64,000 nucleotides of DNA from Tepidanaerobacter sp. EBM-38 (GCA_001896545.1 MPOT01000027.1:1-64000), one strand, 5' to 3'; positions 26,527 through 36,062 are shown, numbered from the stretch's first letter. Program-made: numbers and translations. Notes: generated from the letters alone by a model not told the origin.

Positions 26527-26541
26527 AAACCCTTGTGCAAA
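26521..26541 (+). repeat. Direct repeat, left copy, flanking toxin-antitoxin pair
   Basis: ttataaaaacccttgtgcaa plus one further a, 21 bp, identical to 27579-27599. This copy includes the stop codon of the MFS gene. Confidence 0.85.
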
Positions 26542-26585
26542 CCACTTAGAAAAAGTTTGCTACACTCCATTTTATTTCAATGCCT

Positions 26586-27017
26586 TTAGACTAAAAGTTT
26601 ATTTACATGTTCTATATAAGAGTTAAAATCATCTAAATTGTTTTGCAAGATATTATAAACCTCTCCATCATCAACATCATCATAGAAATGGACAATCCTA
26701 TTTCTAAACTTAGCCATCAATTTATAAGATACTGCATCTTCCTTTGGTATGACTTTATATTTATGTAGAATCTCAAAAGTATCACTATAAGTTTTTGGAG
26801 TTCCAAGCCCTTTTCGTGATATTATATGGTTTCCAATATCAATCATAGCTTCTATGGCTATTTGAAGATTATATTTTGCAGAATCAAAATTTTTAAAGTC
26901 AGAAATAAACTCATCTATAGAAAGTTGGGATAGAACATCTAATTTAGATATGCAATCTTGAATGACTCTAATTTTATCCAAAATTCTTTTTTTATCAATT
27001 TGTGCCATATTTTTCAC
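26586..27017 (-). CDS. hepT: HepT-like HEPN toxin
   Basis: A 143-residue helical protein of the DUF86/HepT family (HEPN ribonuclease superfamily). The catalytic RX4HXY motif is complete: R105, H110, Y112 within KFRNRIVHFYDDVDD. In characterised HepT-MntA pairs the toxin is held inactive by AMPylation of that tyrosine by the partner; here this is by analogy. Start GTG 27017, with AGGAAGG about six bases upstream; it overlaps the end of the antitoxin gene by 23 bp, so the two are translated together. The pair lies between 21-bp direct repeats. Confidence 0.88.
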   Translation of the reverse strand: MKNMAQIDKKRILDKIRVIQDCISKLDVLSQLSIDEFISDFKNFDSAKYNLQIAIEAMIDIGNHIISRKGLGTPKTYSDTFEILHKYKVIPKEDAVSYKLMAKFRNRIVHFYDDVDDGEVYNILQNNLDDFNSYIEHVNKLLV

Positions 27018-27426
27018 TCAGTCCTTCCTGAAAATCATCATAAAACTTCTTGAGGACAATTCCGTAGTCGCCATAAATGTTAAGTACCTTTTCTTTGAAG
27101 TCGGCAAGCAATATTTCATCTCTGCAAAAAAGTAAATCACCGGTATACAATACCTGATGGCTGATATCAATAGGTGATTTGTTTAGATTTACAACATCTA
27201 TATCATCTCGCTCAAATATTTGGCAGATATCTGATTCAATCTCAAGTTCTTTAAATAGTGTTGGGCTGGTTTCAAACAATATGGCAAAATCCACATCACT
27301 GGTTGCATGTTGATACTCTGTACCATAAGAGCCAAAAATATACAATGCGATAATGTTTTCGTTTTGCTTAATATAAGCAATAAGTTCTTGTATTTTATCT
27401 TTTATGTTTTCTAAACTTCTTTTCAC
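26995..27426 (-). CDS. mntA: MntA-like nucleotidyltransferase antitoxin
   Basis: A 143-residue minimal nucleotidyltransferase. The signature GSX10DXD is exact: GSYGTEYQHATSDVD (residues 32-46), with the active aspartates D44 and D46, and a further carboxylate near DDIDVVNL. Such proteins neutralise HepT by adding AMP to its tyrosine. It is upstream of and overlaps hepT, the standard order. It starts at ATG 27426 on the minus strand; the upstream stretch to 27579 contains no other gene. Confidence 0.88.
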   Translation of the reverse strand: MKRSLENIKDKIQELIAYIKQNENIIALYIFGSYGTEYQHATSDVDFAILFETSPTLFKELEIESDICQIFERDDIDVVNLNKSPIDISHQVLYTGDLLFCRDEILLADFKEKVLNIYGDYGIVLKKFYDDFQEGLSEKYGTN

Positions 27427-27578
27427 TCAAATCACCCTTTGTTAACAACTTTAGAAACAAGACAACTCTTTTTTAATTATACCAGAATTTTGCCAAAGTT
27501 AAACGGCCTATATTTTATTTTTCCCTGACTAATGCTGATAAAGTTAGAGTAAATAAACTTATAGTATGCAAAGCAGCC

Positions 27579-27599
27579 TTATAAAAACCCTTGTGCAAA
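27579..27599 (+). repeat. Direct repeat, right copy, flanking toxin-antitoxin pair
   Basis: Identical over 21 bp to 26521-26541. This copy provides the -35 region (TTGTGC) of the rpmE promoter. Confidence 0.85.
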
Positions 27600-27619
27600 A
27601 TTATAGCGTGTGCTATAAT
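27591..27619 (+). promoter_or_regulatory. rpmE promoter with an inverted repeat over the -10
   Basis: TTGTGC (27591-27596), 17-base spacer, TATAAT (27614-27619). The perfect inverted repeat attatagc-gtgt-gctataat (27600-27619) covers the spacer end and the whole -10, as an operator would. Confidence 0.7.
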
Positions 27620-27688
27620 ACAAAAGGTATTTTATTTTTAACAGAAATTAATTTTATATGATAAGATTACAATAAAGAGGTGAAAGGA

Positions 27689-27898
27689 ATGAAGGAAGGA
27701 ATTCATCCTAAATACGTAAAAGCCACAGTAAGATGCGCTTGTGGAAATACTTTTGAAACAGGCTCAACAAAAGAAGACCTGCGTGTAGAAATATGTTCAA
27801 AGTGCCATCCTTTCTTTTCTGGTAAACAAAAACTGGTTGATACCGGTGGCCGTGTGGAAAGATTTAAGAAGAGATATGGCTTAAAAGATGATGAGTAG
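27689..27898 (+). CDS. rpmE: Ribosomal protein L31 (zinc-binding form)
   Basis: 69 residues. Begins [20 protein letters not shown] and has the cysteine set RCACGNTF and [11 protein letters not shown], the zinc-binding (C+) type of L31 of the large ribosomal subunit. ATG 27689 has AGGTGAAAGGA upstream; the GTG at 27680 overlaps that site. It is followed by its own terminator. Confidence 0.96.
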   Translation: MKEGIHPKYVKATVRCACGNTFETGSTKEDLRVEICSKCHPFFSGKQKLVDTGGRVERFKKRYGLKDDE

Positions 27899-27904
27899 TC
27901 TTAG

Positions 27905-27933
27905 AAGGTTAGAGGTTGTCTCTGACCTTTTTT
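27905..27933 (+). terminator. Rho-independent terminator after rpmE
   Basis: Ten-pair stem aaggttagag / ctctgacctt (one wobble), short loop, then six T. Confidence 0.85.
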
Positions 27934-27976
27934 CTTAATCTTTTAACCTTTATTTATTAATTTGAGGAGGAAGAAA

Positions 27977-28834
27977 ATGCAGCCAGTCAAACCCAGTATT
28001 GGTGGGCAGGCCGTAATTGAGGGTGTTATGATGCGAGGACCTAAAACTACGGCCATTGCTGTTAGAAAAAATGGTGAGATTATTATAAAAACAGAAAAAA
28101 ACCATTCGATTTCAGATAAATACAAGTTCCTTAAACTGCCCATATTAAGAGGTATAGTGTCATTAATTGAAATGCTGATTTTAGGCATTCAAACTCTGTC
28201 GTATTCTGCAAGCATGGCAGGGTATGAGGATGAAGAAGAATTAACGAGTAAGGATATTGCCTTAGCATTAGTTTTTGCTCTGGGATTTGCTATTTTATTG
28301 TTTGCGGTTTTACCCACAGTTGCTGTCAAATTTATAAGTAGTAATTTAACAAATCCATTCTTGTTAAGTCTTGCGGAAGGCCTTTTACGAATAGCAATTT
28401 TTGTAATATATATCATAGCTATTTCCTCCATGAAGGATATAAGGAGGGTTTTTGAGTATCACGGGGCCGAACATAAGACAGTTCATTGCTATGAGCATGA
28501 TGAAAAATTAACTCCCGAAAATGCTGAAAAATACTCAACTGTTCATCCCAGGTGCGGAACCAGCTTTATGATGCTTGTAATGGTTGTAAGTATACTATTA
28601 TTTTCTGTAATTAGCTGGCAGGGGATAATTCAGCGGATATTATCAAGGATAGTTATGCTGCCGCTGGTCGCGGGAATTTCATATGAGCTTATCCAGCTTG
28701 CCGGTAAAAGCAATAGCCCACTTATAAAGGCACTGAATGCTCCGGGTATGTGGCTCCAAAGGCTGACTACGCGAGAACCTGACAGGTCTCAATTAGAGGT
28801 GGCTATAGCAGCGATAAAAGGCGTTTTAAATTGA
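27977..28834 (+). CDS. DUF1385 membrane protein (YqhQ-like)
   Basis: About 285 residues with around five hydrophobic segments. The opening SIGGQAVIEGVMMRGPKTTAIAVR and the conserved central YHGAEHKTVHCYE (histidine-rich, possibly metal binding), followed by HPRCGTSFM, define the DUF1385 family. Function not established. It sits between rpmE and prfA as in many Clostridia. ATG 27977 follows GAGGAGG. Confidence 0.9.
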   Translation: MQPVKPSIGGQAVIEGVMMRGPKTTAIAVRKNGEIIIKTEKNHSISDKYKFLKLPILRGIVSLIEMLILGIQTLSYSASMAGYEDEEELTSKDIALALVFALGFAILLFAVLPTVAVKFISSNLTNPFLLSLAEGLLRIAIFVIYIIAISSMKDIRRVFEYHGAEHKTVHCYEHDEKLTPENAEKYSTVHPRCGTSFMMLVMVVSILLFSVISWQGIIQRILSRIVMLPLVAGISYELIQLAGKSNSPLIKALNAPGMWLQRLTTREPDRSQLEVAIAAIKGVLN

Positions 28835-28864
28835 GTTTTGTGCGAACTACAGGAAGGTGATTAT

Positions 28865-29935
28865 ATGATAGAAAAATTGGAAATCATAGAAAAGAAATAT
28901 GATGAATTGACGAAAAAAATAGCAGATCCGGAAATTATAGCAAGGCAGGAAGAATGGATAGGTCTTACAAAAGAACATGCTTCTCTCGAAGAAATTGTGA
29001 CGAACTTTAGAGAATATAAAGAGGTTTTAAAGCAGTTGGAAGAAAATTCCGAGCTTTTAGAAGATGCTGCTGGTGATATTGAAATGGAACAGCTCATAAA
29101 AAGTGAGTTGGAGGCATTAGAAGAAAAAAAATCTAAGCTCCAGGAGCAATTGAGAATCCTACTGCTTCCCCAGGATCCTAATGATGACCGAAATGTAATA
29201 ATGGAGATAAGAGCAGGAACCGGCGGCGATGAAGCTGCTCTTTTTGCGGGGGATTTGTTCCGTATGTACAGCCGATATGCAGAGAAACAAGGTTGGAAAG
29301 TTGAGATTATAGATTCAAATCCTACTGAACTTGGAGGGTTTAAGGAAGTCATATTTGAAATTAATGGCAAGGGTGCTTACAGCCGTTTAAAGTATGAATC
29401 CGGCGTCCATAGGGTGCAGCGGGTTCCATCTACAGAGGCCGGTGGCAGGATTCATACTTCTGCAGCTACGGTTGCGGTTTTGCCTGAGGCCCATGAAGTT
29501 GATATTGAGATAAATCCGGATGACCTTAGAATAGATATATACAGAGCGTCAGGGCATGGAGGCCAGGGAGTTAACACCACCGACTCGGCGGTAAGAATAA
29601 CACACATTCCTACCGGTTTAGTGGTTACATGCCAAGACGAGCGCTCACAGCTCAAAAACAAGGATAAAGCCATGAAGGTTTTACGAGCACGACTTTTGGA
29701 AAAAGTTCAAGAAGAGCAGGAACGTGAGATAGCGCAAAACCGCAGAAGCCAGGTAGGCTCTGGTGACCGCAGCGAAAGGATACGCACGTACAACTTTCCG
29801 CAGGGGAGAATTACAGATCATCGTATTAATCTAACTACTCATCAACTTACAAATGTATTACAGGGAGAGCTTGATGAATTAATAGATGCATTAGTGGCAG
29901 AGGATCAAGCTAAAAAACTGGCTCAAGCAGAATAA
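28865..29935 (+). CDS. prfA: Peptide chain release factor 1
   Basis: 356 residues; reads UAA and UAG stop codons and triggers peptide release on the ribosome. The GGQ motif is at 232-234 ([16 protein letters not shown]), the codon-recognition tripeptide is PST in [14 protein letters not shown] (PxT type of RF1, not SPF of RF2). N-terminal coiled-coil helices occupy about residues 1-100. ATG 28865 follows GGAAGGTGA; the reading from 28838 adds nine unsupported residues. prmC, the methylase of this GGQ, follows 18 bp later. Confidence 0.97.
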   Translation: MIEKLEIIEKKYDELTKKIADPEIIARQEEWIGLTKEHASLEEIVTNFREYKEVLKQLEENSELLEDAAGDIEMEQLIKSELEALEEKKSKLQEQLRILLLPQDPNDDRNVIMEIRAGTGGDEAALFAGDLFRMYSRYAEKQGWKVEIIDSNPTELGGFKEVIFEINGKGAYSRLKYESGVHRVQRVPSTEAGGRIHTSAATVAVLPEAHEVDIEINPDDLRIDIYRASGHGGQGVNTTDSAVRITHIPTGLVVTCQDERSQLKNKDKAMKVLRARLLEKVQEEQEREIAQNRRSQVGSGDRSERIRTYNFPQGRITDHRINLTTHQLTNVLQGELDELIDALVAEDQAKKLAQAE

Positions 29936-29953
29936 AAAAAGGGAGTTTTATCG

Positions 29954-30811
29954 TTGAAGGTAAGGGAAGCCTTAATGATAGGGAGAAAAAGACTTTCCGA
30001 TGCGGGTGTAGCAAACCCTGCCCTGGATTCGGAACTGATATTGGGATATGTTTTGGGGAAGGACCGGCTTAAACTATTGGTCGATGATGAGATGAGCATT
30101 ACCAAGCAGCAGCTTGAATGTTTTAATGATTTACTGGCACTTCGATGCCAATCTACACCCATAGCATATATTATAGGCTGGAAGGAGTTTTACGGCCTTA
30201 ATTTTTATATAAAACCCGGGGTCTTGATTCCCAGACCTGAAACCGAGTTTTTAGTAGAAGAAACTTTAAATGTCATTTATTCTATTGAAAACCCATTGAT
30301 TGCCGATTTATGTTGCGGAAGTGGAGCTATCTCGGTGGCTGTGGCAGTAAATAATAACAGAGTAAAGGTATATGCTTCGGATATATCAGATGTGGCATGT
30401 GAAGTAGCAAGGACAAATATAAAATTACACGGGGTGCAAGACCGTGTTTTACTGATGCAGGGAGATTTATGGATGCCTTTTGAAGAAAGAAATATCAGGG
30501 GTTTTGATGTGGTCGTTTCAAATCCTCCATACATTTCTAAGGAAGAACTTTCTACCCTCCCTGATGATGTTAAAAACGAACCGCAAATTGCACTAAATGG
30601 TGGTACCGGTGGACTTGAGTTCTACCGAAGGATAGTTTCGAAAGCTCCGGAATTTTTAAAAATCGACGGCAGGATTATTTTTGAAATAGGTTGGAATCAA
30701 GCTCGCGATGTAGAAATTATGCTAAAAGAAACCGGATTTCAAGATATAAAAGTAATAAAAGATTATGCAGGCTTTGACAGAGTAATTTCAGGTGTTTTTT
30801 GCGGCCTATAA
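29954..30811 (+). CDS. prmC: Release factor glutamine methyltransferase
   Basis: 285 residues; methylates the glutamine of the GGQ motif in release factors using S-adenosylmethionine. It has the helical N-terminal domain (1-90), LIADLCCGSGAISVA (SAM-binding motif I) and the catalytic NPPYIS. TTG 29954 follows AGGGAGTTTT. Immediately after prfA, its substrate gene. Confidence 0.95.
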   Translation: MKVREALMIGRKRLSDAGVANPALDSELILGYVLGKDRLKLLVDDEMSITKQQLECFNDLLALRCQSTPIAYIIGWKEFYGLNFYIKPGVLIPRPETEFLVEETLNVIYSIENPLIADLCCGSGAISVAVAVNNNRVKVYASDISDVACEVARTNIKLHGVQDRVLLMQGDLWMPFEERNIRGFDVVVSNPPYISKEELSTLPDDVKNEPQIALNGGTGGLEFYRRIVSKAPEFLKIDGRIIFEIGWNQARDVEIMLKETGFQDIKVIKDYAGFDRVISGVFCGL

Positions 30812-30849
30812 CGGTGAGGCTAAAGCTATTTAAAAAGAAGGTTAAATTA

Positions 30850-31893
30850 ATGTTAAACACTCAAATAGTTTCCGTTGATAAAAACCGGCCGGAAGATTAT
30901 AAAATAAAAAAGGCGGCAGAAATAATAAAAACAGGAGGTCTGGTTGCTTTTCCCACTGAAACAGTTTACGGGCTGGGCGGCAATGCTTTAGATGAACATG
31001 TGGCAAAAAAGATATATGCTGCTAAAGGAAGGCCGCAAGACAATCCGCTAATTGTTCACATTCATTCTCTTTCCCAACTTGATGAACTTGTAAAAGAAAT
31101 CCCCACAAGGGCTGCTGTTTTGATGGACAAGTTTTGGCCGGGCCCCCTTACAATTATATTTCACAAAAGGGATATAATACCATATAGCACTACAGGAGGT
31201 CTTGATACGGTGGCTATTAGGATGCCGGCTCATCCTGTAGCCCTTGAACTGATTAAGGAGTCAGGAGTTCCTATAGCCGCACCCAGTGCTAATATCTCAG
31301 GAAGGCCTAGCCCTGCATGTGCTGAGGATGTTGCAGAAGATTTATTTGGAAAGATTGAAATGATTCTAGATGGAGGCCCAACATCGGTGGGTGTAGAGTC
31401 TACCGTTTTGGATCTTTCCGAAAAAGTGCCTATTATTCTAAGACCGGGCGGAGTTACTAAAGAGGATTTAGAAGATGTTCTGGGGTGTGTAAACTTGGAT
31501 CCGGGCCTTGCTCCGGGAGAAAAGCCCCGCTCACCGGGACAGAAATACCGGCATTATGCTCCAAAAGCCCAAATGACTGTTATAGAAGGTTGTGTGGAAA
31601 ACCAAGTTAAAACTATCCAAGAGTTAACAAAGCAGTTGGAAAGCGGTGGACTTAAAGTAGGCATAATGGCAACGGCGCAGACCCGGCACCTATACACAAG
31701 GGGTTATGTCATTTCCGTAGGTGATAGAACGGCACCGCTTACAATTTCATCAAACCTTTTCACCATTTTAAGGAAATTTGATCGTCTAGGAGTAGATAGG
31801 ATTCTGGCTGAGGGTATTTCTAAAGACGGTATTGGCCTTGCGGTGATGAACAGACTTTACAAAGCGGCGGGATATAAGATTTTGAAGGTGTAG
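30850..31893 (+). CDS. L-threonylcarbamoyladenylate synthase (Sua5 type)
   Basis: 347 residues. The YrdC domain (about 15-200) has KAAEIIKTGGLVAFPTETVYGLG and the PAPSAN-like IAAPSANISGRPSP; a C-terminal Sua5 domain (about 240-347) follows a linker containing SPGQKYRHYAPKA. The enzyme makes the TC-AMP intermediate for t6A37 of tRNAs. I start at ATG 30850 (site AGAAGG), so it begins 38 bp after the prmC stop; a reading from 30799 would overlap prmC. Confidence 0.93.
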   Translation: MLNTQIVSVDKNRPEDYKIKKAAEIIKTGGLVAFPTETVYGLGGNALDEHVAKKIYAAKGRPQDNPLIVHIHSLSQLDELVKEIPTRAAVLMDKFWPGPLTIIFHKRDIIPYSTTGGLDTVAIRMPAHPVALELIKESGVPIAAPSANISGRPSPACAEDVAEDLFGKIEMILDGGPTSVGVESTVLDLSEKVPIILRPGGVTKEDLEDVLGCVNLDPGLAPGEKPRSPGQKYRHYAPKAQMTVIEGCVENQVKTIQELTKQLESGGLKVGIMATAQTRHLYTRGYVISVGDRTAPLTISSNLFTILRKFDRLGVDRILAEGISKDGIGLAVMNRLYKAAGYKILKV

Positions 31894-31907
31894 GAGGTGC
31901 TTTGATA

Positions 31908-32360
31908 TTGAAAAAAGTAGTATTTGTCTGCACCGGCAATACATGCCGTAGCAGTATGGCAGAAGCCCTTTTCAAAAAAATGCTCAGCGACTTGGGAAAG
32001 CATAAAGAAATTGAGGTTTTTTCCTGCGGCATAGGTGCTATTGAAGGGCAACCGGCCTCTGAAAATGCAAAGAAGGTCATGGAAATGGAAGGAATAGATT
32101 TGGAGGCACACAGGGCAAAACCCTTTACTAGGGATATGTTAGAGGCAGATCTTATTCTTACGATGACTCAGAGCCATAAAGATTATATAATCAATAGATT
32201 TCCTGAGGCTAAAGGTAAAGTTTTTACATTAGGAGAATTTGCAGGCGATAATATGGAAATCAGTGATCCCTTTGGTCATGGTGTAGAAGTATATAAGATG
32301 GTAGCTGAGGAAATTAAACAAAAATTAAGAAAAGTAATTGAAAGGCTGGAAAACAACTAG
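31908..32360 (+). CDS. ywlE: Low-molecular-weight protein phosphatase (YwlE-like, probably arginine-specific)
   Basis: 150 residues with the P-loop VFVCTGNTCRSSMAEAL (CX5R) and the late aspartate pair in ISDPFGHG (DP motif). In Bacillus the orthologue at the same place dephosphorylates protein arginine. The CTGNTCRS loop carries Thr after Asn as in YwlE, which favours arginine specificity, but this is inference. TTG 31908 is eight bases behind AGGAGGTG; TTG 31902 is too near. Confidence 0.85.
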   Translation: MKKVVFVCTGNTCRSSMAEALFKKMLSDLGKHKEIEVFSCGIGAIEGQPASENAKKVMEMEGIDLEAHRAKPFTRDMLEADLILTMTQSHKDYIINRFPEAKGKVFTLGEFAGDNMEISDPFGHGVEVYKMVAEEIKQKLRKVIERLENN

Positions 32361-32387
32361 ACAACATTCGTAAATTAAGTATATAAT
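32358..32387 (+). promoter_or_regulatory. Possible internal promoter before rpiB
   Basis: TAGACA (32358-32363), 18-base spacer, TATAAT (32382-32387). Overlaps the end of the phosphatase gene. Moderate match only. Confidence 0.4.
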
Positions 32388-32424
32388 TAACGAAGATAAT
32401 TTTAAAATGCAAGGAGGGAAAGAG

Positions 32425-32868
32425 TTGACCATAGCGATAGCAAGCGACCACGGCGGTTATGAATTAAAAAAAGAGATAATGAAATATCTTGATAAAAGTA
32501 AGATAGATTACAAAGATATGGGAGTGTTTTCCACCGAATCCGTAGATTATCCGGATATAGCTATTCCTTGCGCAGAGGCTGTTGCCAGGGGAGAATTTGA
32601 AAAGGGCATAATAATTTGCGGCACAGGAATAGGCGTATGTATTGCCGCCAATAAGGTAAAAGGTATTCGGGCGGCACTGTGTCATGATACTTTTTCTGCT
32701 CGGATGTCAAGACAGCATAATAATGCTAACGTTTTGACTATGGGCGGTAGAGTTATTGGCCCGGGGCTTGCCATAGATATTGTAAAAGAATGGCTTGCTG
32801 GTGATTTTGAAGGAAATCGCCATGAGCGCAGAGTGGAAAAGATAAGCGAATATGAAAACAGCATATAA
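32425..32868 (+). CDS. rpiB: Ribose-5-phosphate isomerase B
   Basis: 147 residues. IAIASDHGGYELK at the N-terminus, GIIICGTGIGVCIAANKVKGIRAALCHD in the middle (active-site Cys in CGTG) and HNNANVLTMGGRVIG near the end are diagnostic. Interconverts ribose-5-phosphate and ribulose-5-phosphate. TTG 32425 is placed behind AAGGAGGG; an upstream ATG at 32407 overlaps that site. Confidence 0.95.
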   Translation: MTIAIASDHGGYELKKEIMKYLDKSKIDYKDMGVFSTESVDYPDIAIPCAEAVARGEFEKGIIICGTGIGVCIAANKVKGIRAALCHDTFSARMSRQHNNANVLTMGGRVIGPGLAIDIVKEWLAGDFEGNRHERRVEKISEYENSI

Positions 32869-32909
32869 ATAAGTTTAATTCCTAACAATTAAAAAAGAGG
32901 TGTTCAAAA

Positions 32910-34148
32910 TTGGATATACTTAAACTTGTAGACCCTGAAATAGCTGATGCTATTGAAAAAGAAACTTACCGTCAGCAGTACAAGCTGGAGATGATTGCTT
33001 CTGAAAACTTTACAAGTAAAGCAGTTATGGAAGCTCAAGGTTCGGTGCTTACTAATAAATACGCAGAGGGTTACCCCGGCAGGCGTTATTATGGCGGTTG
33101 TGAGTTTGTAGACATTGTAGAAAATATTGCCAGAGATCGAGCAAAGAAGTTATTTTCTGCAGAACATGTAAATGTTCAGCCGCACTCTGGTTCTCAAGCT
33201 AATATGGGAGTCTATTTTGCTTATCTTAATTACGGTGATAAAGTCTTAGGCATGAATCTTGCCCATGGCGGTCACCTTACACATGGAAGTCCGGTAAATA
33301 TCTCAGGAAAATACTTTGAGTTTATTCCATACGGTGTTTCCAAAGAAACCGGATATATCGACTATGATGAATTGGAAGCCTTGGCACAAGAACACAAGCC
33401 CAAAATGATAGTAGCGGGTGCCAGCGCATATCCCAGAATAATTGACTTTGAAAGGATTTCCCAAATTGCAAAACAAGTTGGAGCCTATGTTATGGTAGAT
33501 ATGGCTCATATAGCAGGTTTAGTAGCAGCCGGTTTGCATCCGAATCCCGTTCCTATCTGTGATTTCGTTACAACAACGACTCACAAAACTCTCAGAGGTC
33601 CGCGAGGTGGCGTGATATTTTGTAAACAGGAATATGCCAAAGCAATAGACAAGGCCATTTTCCCCGGAATTCAGGGCGGACCTTTGATGCATGTGATCGC
33701 TGCTAAAGCTGTTTGCTTAAAAGAGGCATCAACTGATGAATTTGTCGAATATCAGAATCAAGTGGTAAGAAATGCGAAAGCTTTGGCTAAAGCCCTTTTA
33801 GGCAAGGGATACAACCTAATTTCCGGAGGCACAGACAACCATTTGATATTAATTGATATGCGGTGCAAGAACCTAACAGGAAAAGAGGCAGAACACCTCT
33901 TGGAGGAAGTAGGAATTACAGTAAATAAAAATGCTATTCCATTTGATCCGGAAAGTCCTAATGTCACTAGCGGCATACGAGTAGGGACACCTGCTCTTAC
34001 TTCCAGAGGAATGAAAGAACAGGAGATGGAAAGGATTGCAGAGCTGATGGATGAAGCTCTTACCAAGGGCCAAGATGAACGTATAAAGGCGAAAATATCC
34101 AAAGCGGTTAAAGCCCTATGTGAGCAATTTCCACTCTATTCTAAGTAA
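32910..34148 (+). CDS. glyA: Serine hydroxymethyltransferase
   Basis: 412 residues; PLP enzyme that converts serine and tetrahydrofolate to glycine and methylene-THF. The PLP lysine is in [15 protein letters not shown], and [11 protein letters not shown] and [15 protein letters not shown] are family blocks. TTG 32910 follows AAAGAGGTG. No glycine or folate riboswitch was seen upstream. Conserved Firmicute order rpiB-glyA-upp. Confidence 0.97.
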   Translation: MDILKLVDPEIADAIEKETYRQQYKLEMIASENFTSKAVMEAQGSVLTNKYAEGYPGRRYYGGCEFVDIVENIARDRAKKLFSAEHVNVQPHSGSQANMGVYFAYLNYGDKVLGMNLAHGGHLTHGSPVNISGKYFEFIPYGVSKETGYIDYDELEALAQEHKPKMIVAGASAYPRIIDFERISQIAKQVGAYVMVDMAHIAGLVAAGLHPNPVPICDFVTTTTHKTLRGPRGGVIFCKQEYAKAIDKAIFPGIQGGPLMHVIAAKAVCLKEASTDEFVEYQNQVVRNAKALAKALLGKGYNLISGGTDNHLILIDMRCKNLTGKEAEHLLEEVGITVNKNAIPFDPESPNVTSGIRVGTPALTSRGMKEQEMERIAELMDEALTKGQDERIKAKISKAVKALCEQFPLYSK

Positions 34149-34166
34149 AACAGGAGGTTGCCATCC

Positions 34167-34796
34167 ATGGAAAATGTATTTGTATTGGACCATCCTTTGA
34201 TTCAGCATAAACTGGCTTTGATTAGAGATGAAAACACTGGTTCAAAAGAATTTCGCGAGCTAGTGGAAGAAGTGGCTGTTCTTATGGCCTATGAAGCAAC
34301 GAGAAACATGCCATTAGAAGAAACGGAAGTAAAAACTCCGGTAGGTCCGGCGAAAGTTAAAGTGCTCTCAGGCAAAAAAATGGGCATAATTCCCATACTA
34401 CGAGCAGGTCTTGGTATGGTAAACGGCATGTTGAAACTAATTCCGGCAGCAAGGGTTGGCCATATCGGCCTATACCGGGATCCTGATACCCTTTTGCCGG
34501 TAGAGTATTACTGCAAATTACCATCTGATGTAAGCGAGCGAGAACTGATTATATTAGATCCAATGCTGGCTACGGGAGGATCTGCTGCCAAAGCGGTAGA
34601 GATTCTCAAAGAAAAGGGAGCAACCAATATAAAACTCATGTGCTTAATAGCTGCCCCCGAAGGGATAGAAGCTGTCCACGAAAAACATCCTGATGTAGAA
34701 ATATACACTGCTTCCATTGATGAAAAATTAAACTCCCACGGCTACATAGTTCCCGGCCTAGGCGATGCCGGCGACAGGCTGTATGGAACGAAATAA
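34167..34796 (+). CDS. upp: Uracil phosphoribosyltransferase
   Basis: 209 residues; converts uracil and PRPP to [21 protein letters not shown] at the N-terminus, [15 protein letters not shown], and the PRPP-binding [17 protein letters not shown] are diagnostic; the C-terminal [14 protein letters not shown] is the uracil site. ATG 34167 follows AGGAGG. Last gene of the conserved run before the sialic-acid cassette. Confidence 0.97.
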   Translation: MENVFVLDHPLIQHKLALIRDENTGSKEFRELVEEVAVLMAYEATRNMPLEETEVKTPVGPAKVKVLSGKKMGIIPILRAGLGMVNGMLKLIPAARVGHIGLYRDPDTLLPVEYYCKLPSDVSERELIILDPMLATGGSAAKAVEILKEKGATNIKLMCLIAAPEGIEAVHEKHPDVEIYTASIDEKLNSHGYIVPGLGDAGDRLYGTK

Positions 34797-34806
34797 AGAT
34801 AAACGA

Positions 34807-34834
34807 GGCTGTCCTATTTAGGACGGCCTATTTT
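34807..34834 (+). terminator. Rho-independent terminator after upp
   Basis: Stem ggctgtcct / aggacggcc (one wobble), 4-base loop, then TATTTT. Confidence 0.82.
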
Positions 34835-35147
34835 ACACTAAGGAGGTACCTAACTGCTTTTTAAGCGGTGAAAGTATCTCCTCATTTGTTTTATATCATG
34901 ATTAACCCTAACTTCACGCTGAAAACTATTTCTATGAATTTCGAAAACCTTCCATTCTGGATTAATATAGCTCGTATATTTTATAAAGACTCTGGACAAT
35001 TTATCATTTCAACAGTTTTTTAATTTGCATTTTATAAATAAAAATTTTTTCCAGGATTTAAGATTATGAAAAAAACTATTTACATTCTCATTTTTTTATG
35101 ATATATTTTATTTAAACAATTTAAAAAACAGGCGGGAGATAAAAGTG
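34835..35147. other. Promoter region of the sialic-acid operon
   Basis: AT-rich, no gene. Contains an imperfect hairpin at 34842-34884 (ggaggtac pairing with gtatctcc, and an inner actgct/agcggt stem) and the sigma-A promoter at 35079-35107. No RpiR operator was identified with confidence. Confidence 0.5.
35079..35107 (+). promoter_or_regulatory. Sigma-A promoter of the sialic-acid operon
   Basis: TTTACA (35079-35084), exactly 17 bases, TATATT (35102-35107), about 40 bp before nanA. Confidence 0.7.
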
Positions 35148-36062
35148 ATGCTGGAAAAATTTAAAGGCGTTTTCCCTGCTTTATATGCTTGTTATGATGA
35201 GGCAGGGGAAATATCAAGAGAAAGAACAATGAGTTTATGCAATTACCTTTATGAAAAAGGCGTAAAAGGCCTTTACGTAGGTGGAAGTTCAGGTGAGTGT
35301 ATATATCAAAGCCTAGAAGAAAGAAAAGCTACGTTAAAGTATGCGTCTGAAGCGGCAAAAGGTAAGCTTACACTTATTGCACATGTAGGCGCACCTTCTA
35401 CAAGAGAAAGCAAGATACTTGCAGGATATGCTGCAGAATTAGGCTACGACGGATTATCGGCAATTTCACCAATATATTTTAAGTTGCCTGAAAGTTCTAT
35501 CTACAACTACTGGACTGAAATAATAGATTCAACAGACCTGCCATTTTTTATCTACAATATACCACAGACTACAGGATATAGTCTTTCCTTAGATTTGTTT
35601 AAAAAGATGCTTACGAATAAAAAGGTTAAAGGAGTAAAAAATTCTTCCATGCCGGTGCTTGACATTGAAAGGTTCAAAAGAGCCGGAGGCGATGACATCA
35701 TAGTATTTAACGGTCCTGACGAGCAGTATGTTGCAGGAAGATTAATGGGTGCCGATGGAGGAATAGGGGGTACCTATGGGGTAATGCCGGAACTATTCCT
35801 TGCGGCAGAAGAATTTGTAACATCCGGCAGCTTTAAAAATGCCAGGGCAATTCAAGGCGACATTAATGATATTATTATAGCATTAACTTCACTTAATGGG
35901 TCAATGTATTCTGCAATAAAGGAAATTTTAAAATTAAGAGGAGTAGATATCGGCAGTGTAAGGGCGCCGCTTGAACCTGTATCCGGAGCAGATTTAAACA
36001 AAATAAAGGAAATAAAGGAACTTATTGATACTACAATTCTGAAATGGAAGGAAATAAAATGA
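35148..36062 (+). CDS. nanA: N-acetylneuraminate lyase
   Basis: 304 residues, DapA-superfamily TIM barrel. The GGSSGE motif (45-50), Tyr136 in YNIPQTTGY and the Schiff-base Lys164 in KGVKNSS identify the NanA type, which splits sialic acid into N-acetylmannosamine and pyruvate. nanE and nanK downstream confirm the pathway. GTG 35145 or ATG 35148 could start it (site GGGAG); I give the ATG. The stop codon overlaps the next start (ATGA). Confidence 0.92.
   Translation: MLEKFKGVFPALYACYDEAGEISRERTMSLCNYLYEKGVKGLYVGGSSGECIYQSLEERKATLKYASEAAKGKLTLIAHVGAPSTRESKILAGYAAELGYDGLSAISPIYFKLPESSIYNYWTEIIDSTDLPFFIYNIPQTTGYSLSLDLFKKMLTNKKVKGVKNSSMPVLDIERFKRAGGDDIIVFNGPDEQYVAGRLMGADGGIGGTYGVMPELFLAAEEFVTSGSFKNARAIQGDINDIIIALTSLNGSMYSAIKEILKLRGVDIGSVRAPLEPVSGADLNKIKEIKELIDTTILKWKEIK

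Noticed and set aside
26995-27017. Overlap of hepT and mntA as a frameshift
   Set aside because: A 23-bp overlap with its own ribosome site is normal for this type of toxin-antitoxin pair, and both proteins are full length.
28861-29370. 169-codon minus-strand open frame over prfA
   Set aside because: It lies entirely within prfA, is serine/phenylalanine-rich as expected from the complement of a coding frame, has no ribosome site and matches nothing recognisable.
28865-29935. Release factor 2 instead of 1
   Set aside because: The recognition tripeptide is PST (PxT type) and there is no SPF or programmed frameshift site.
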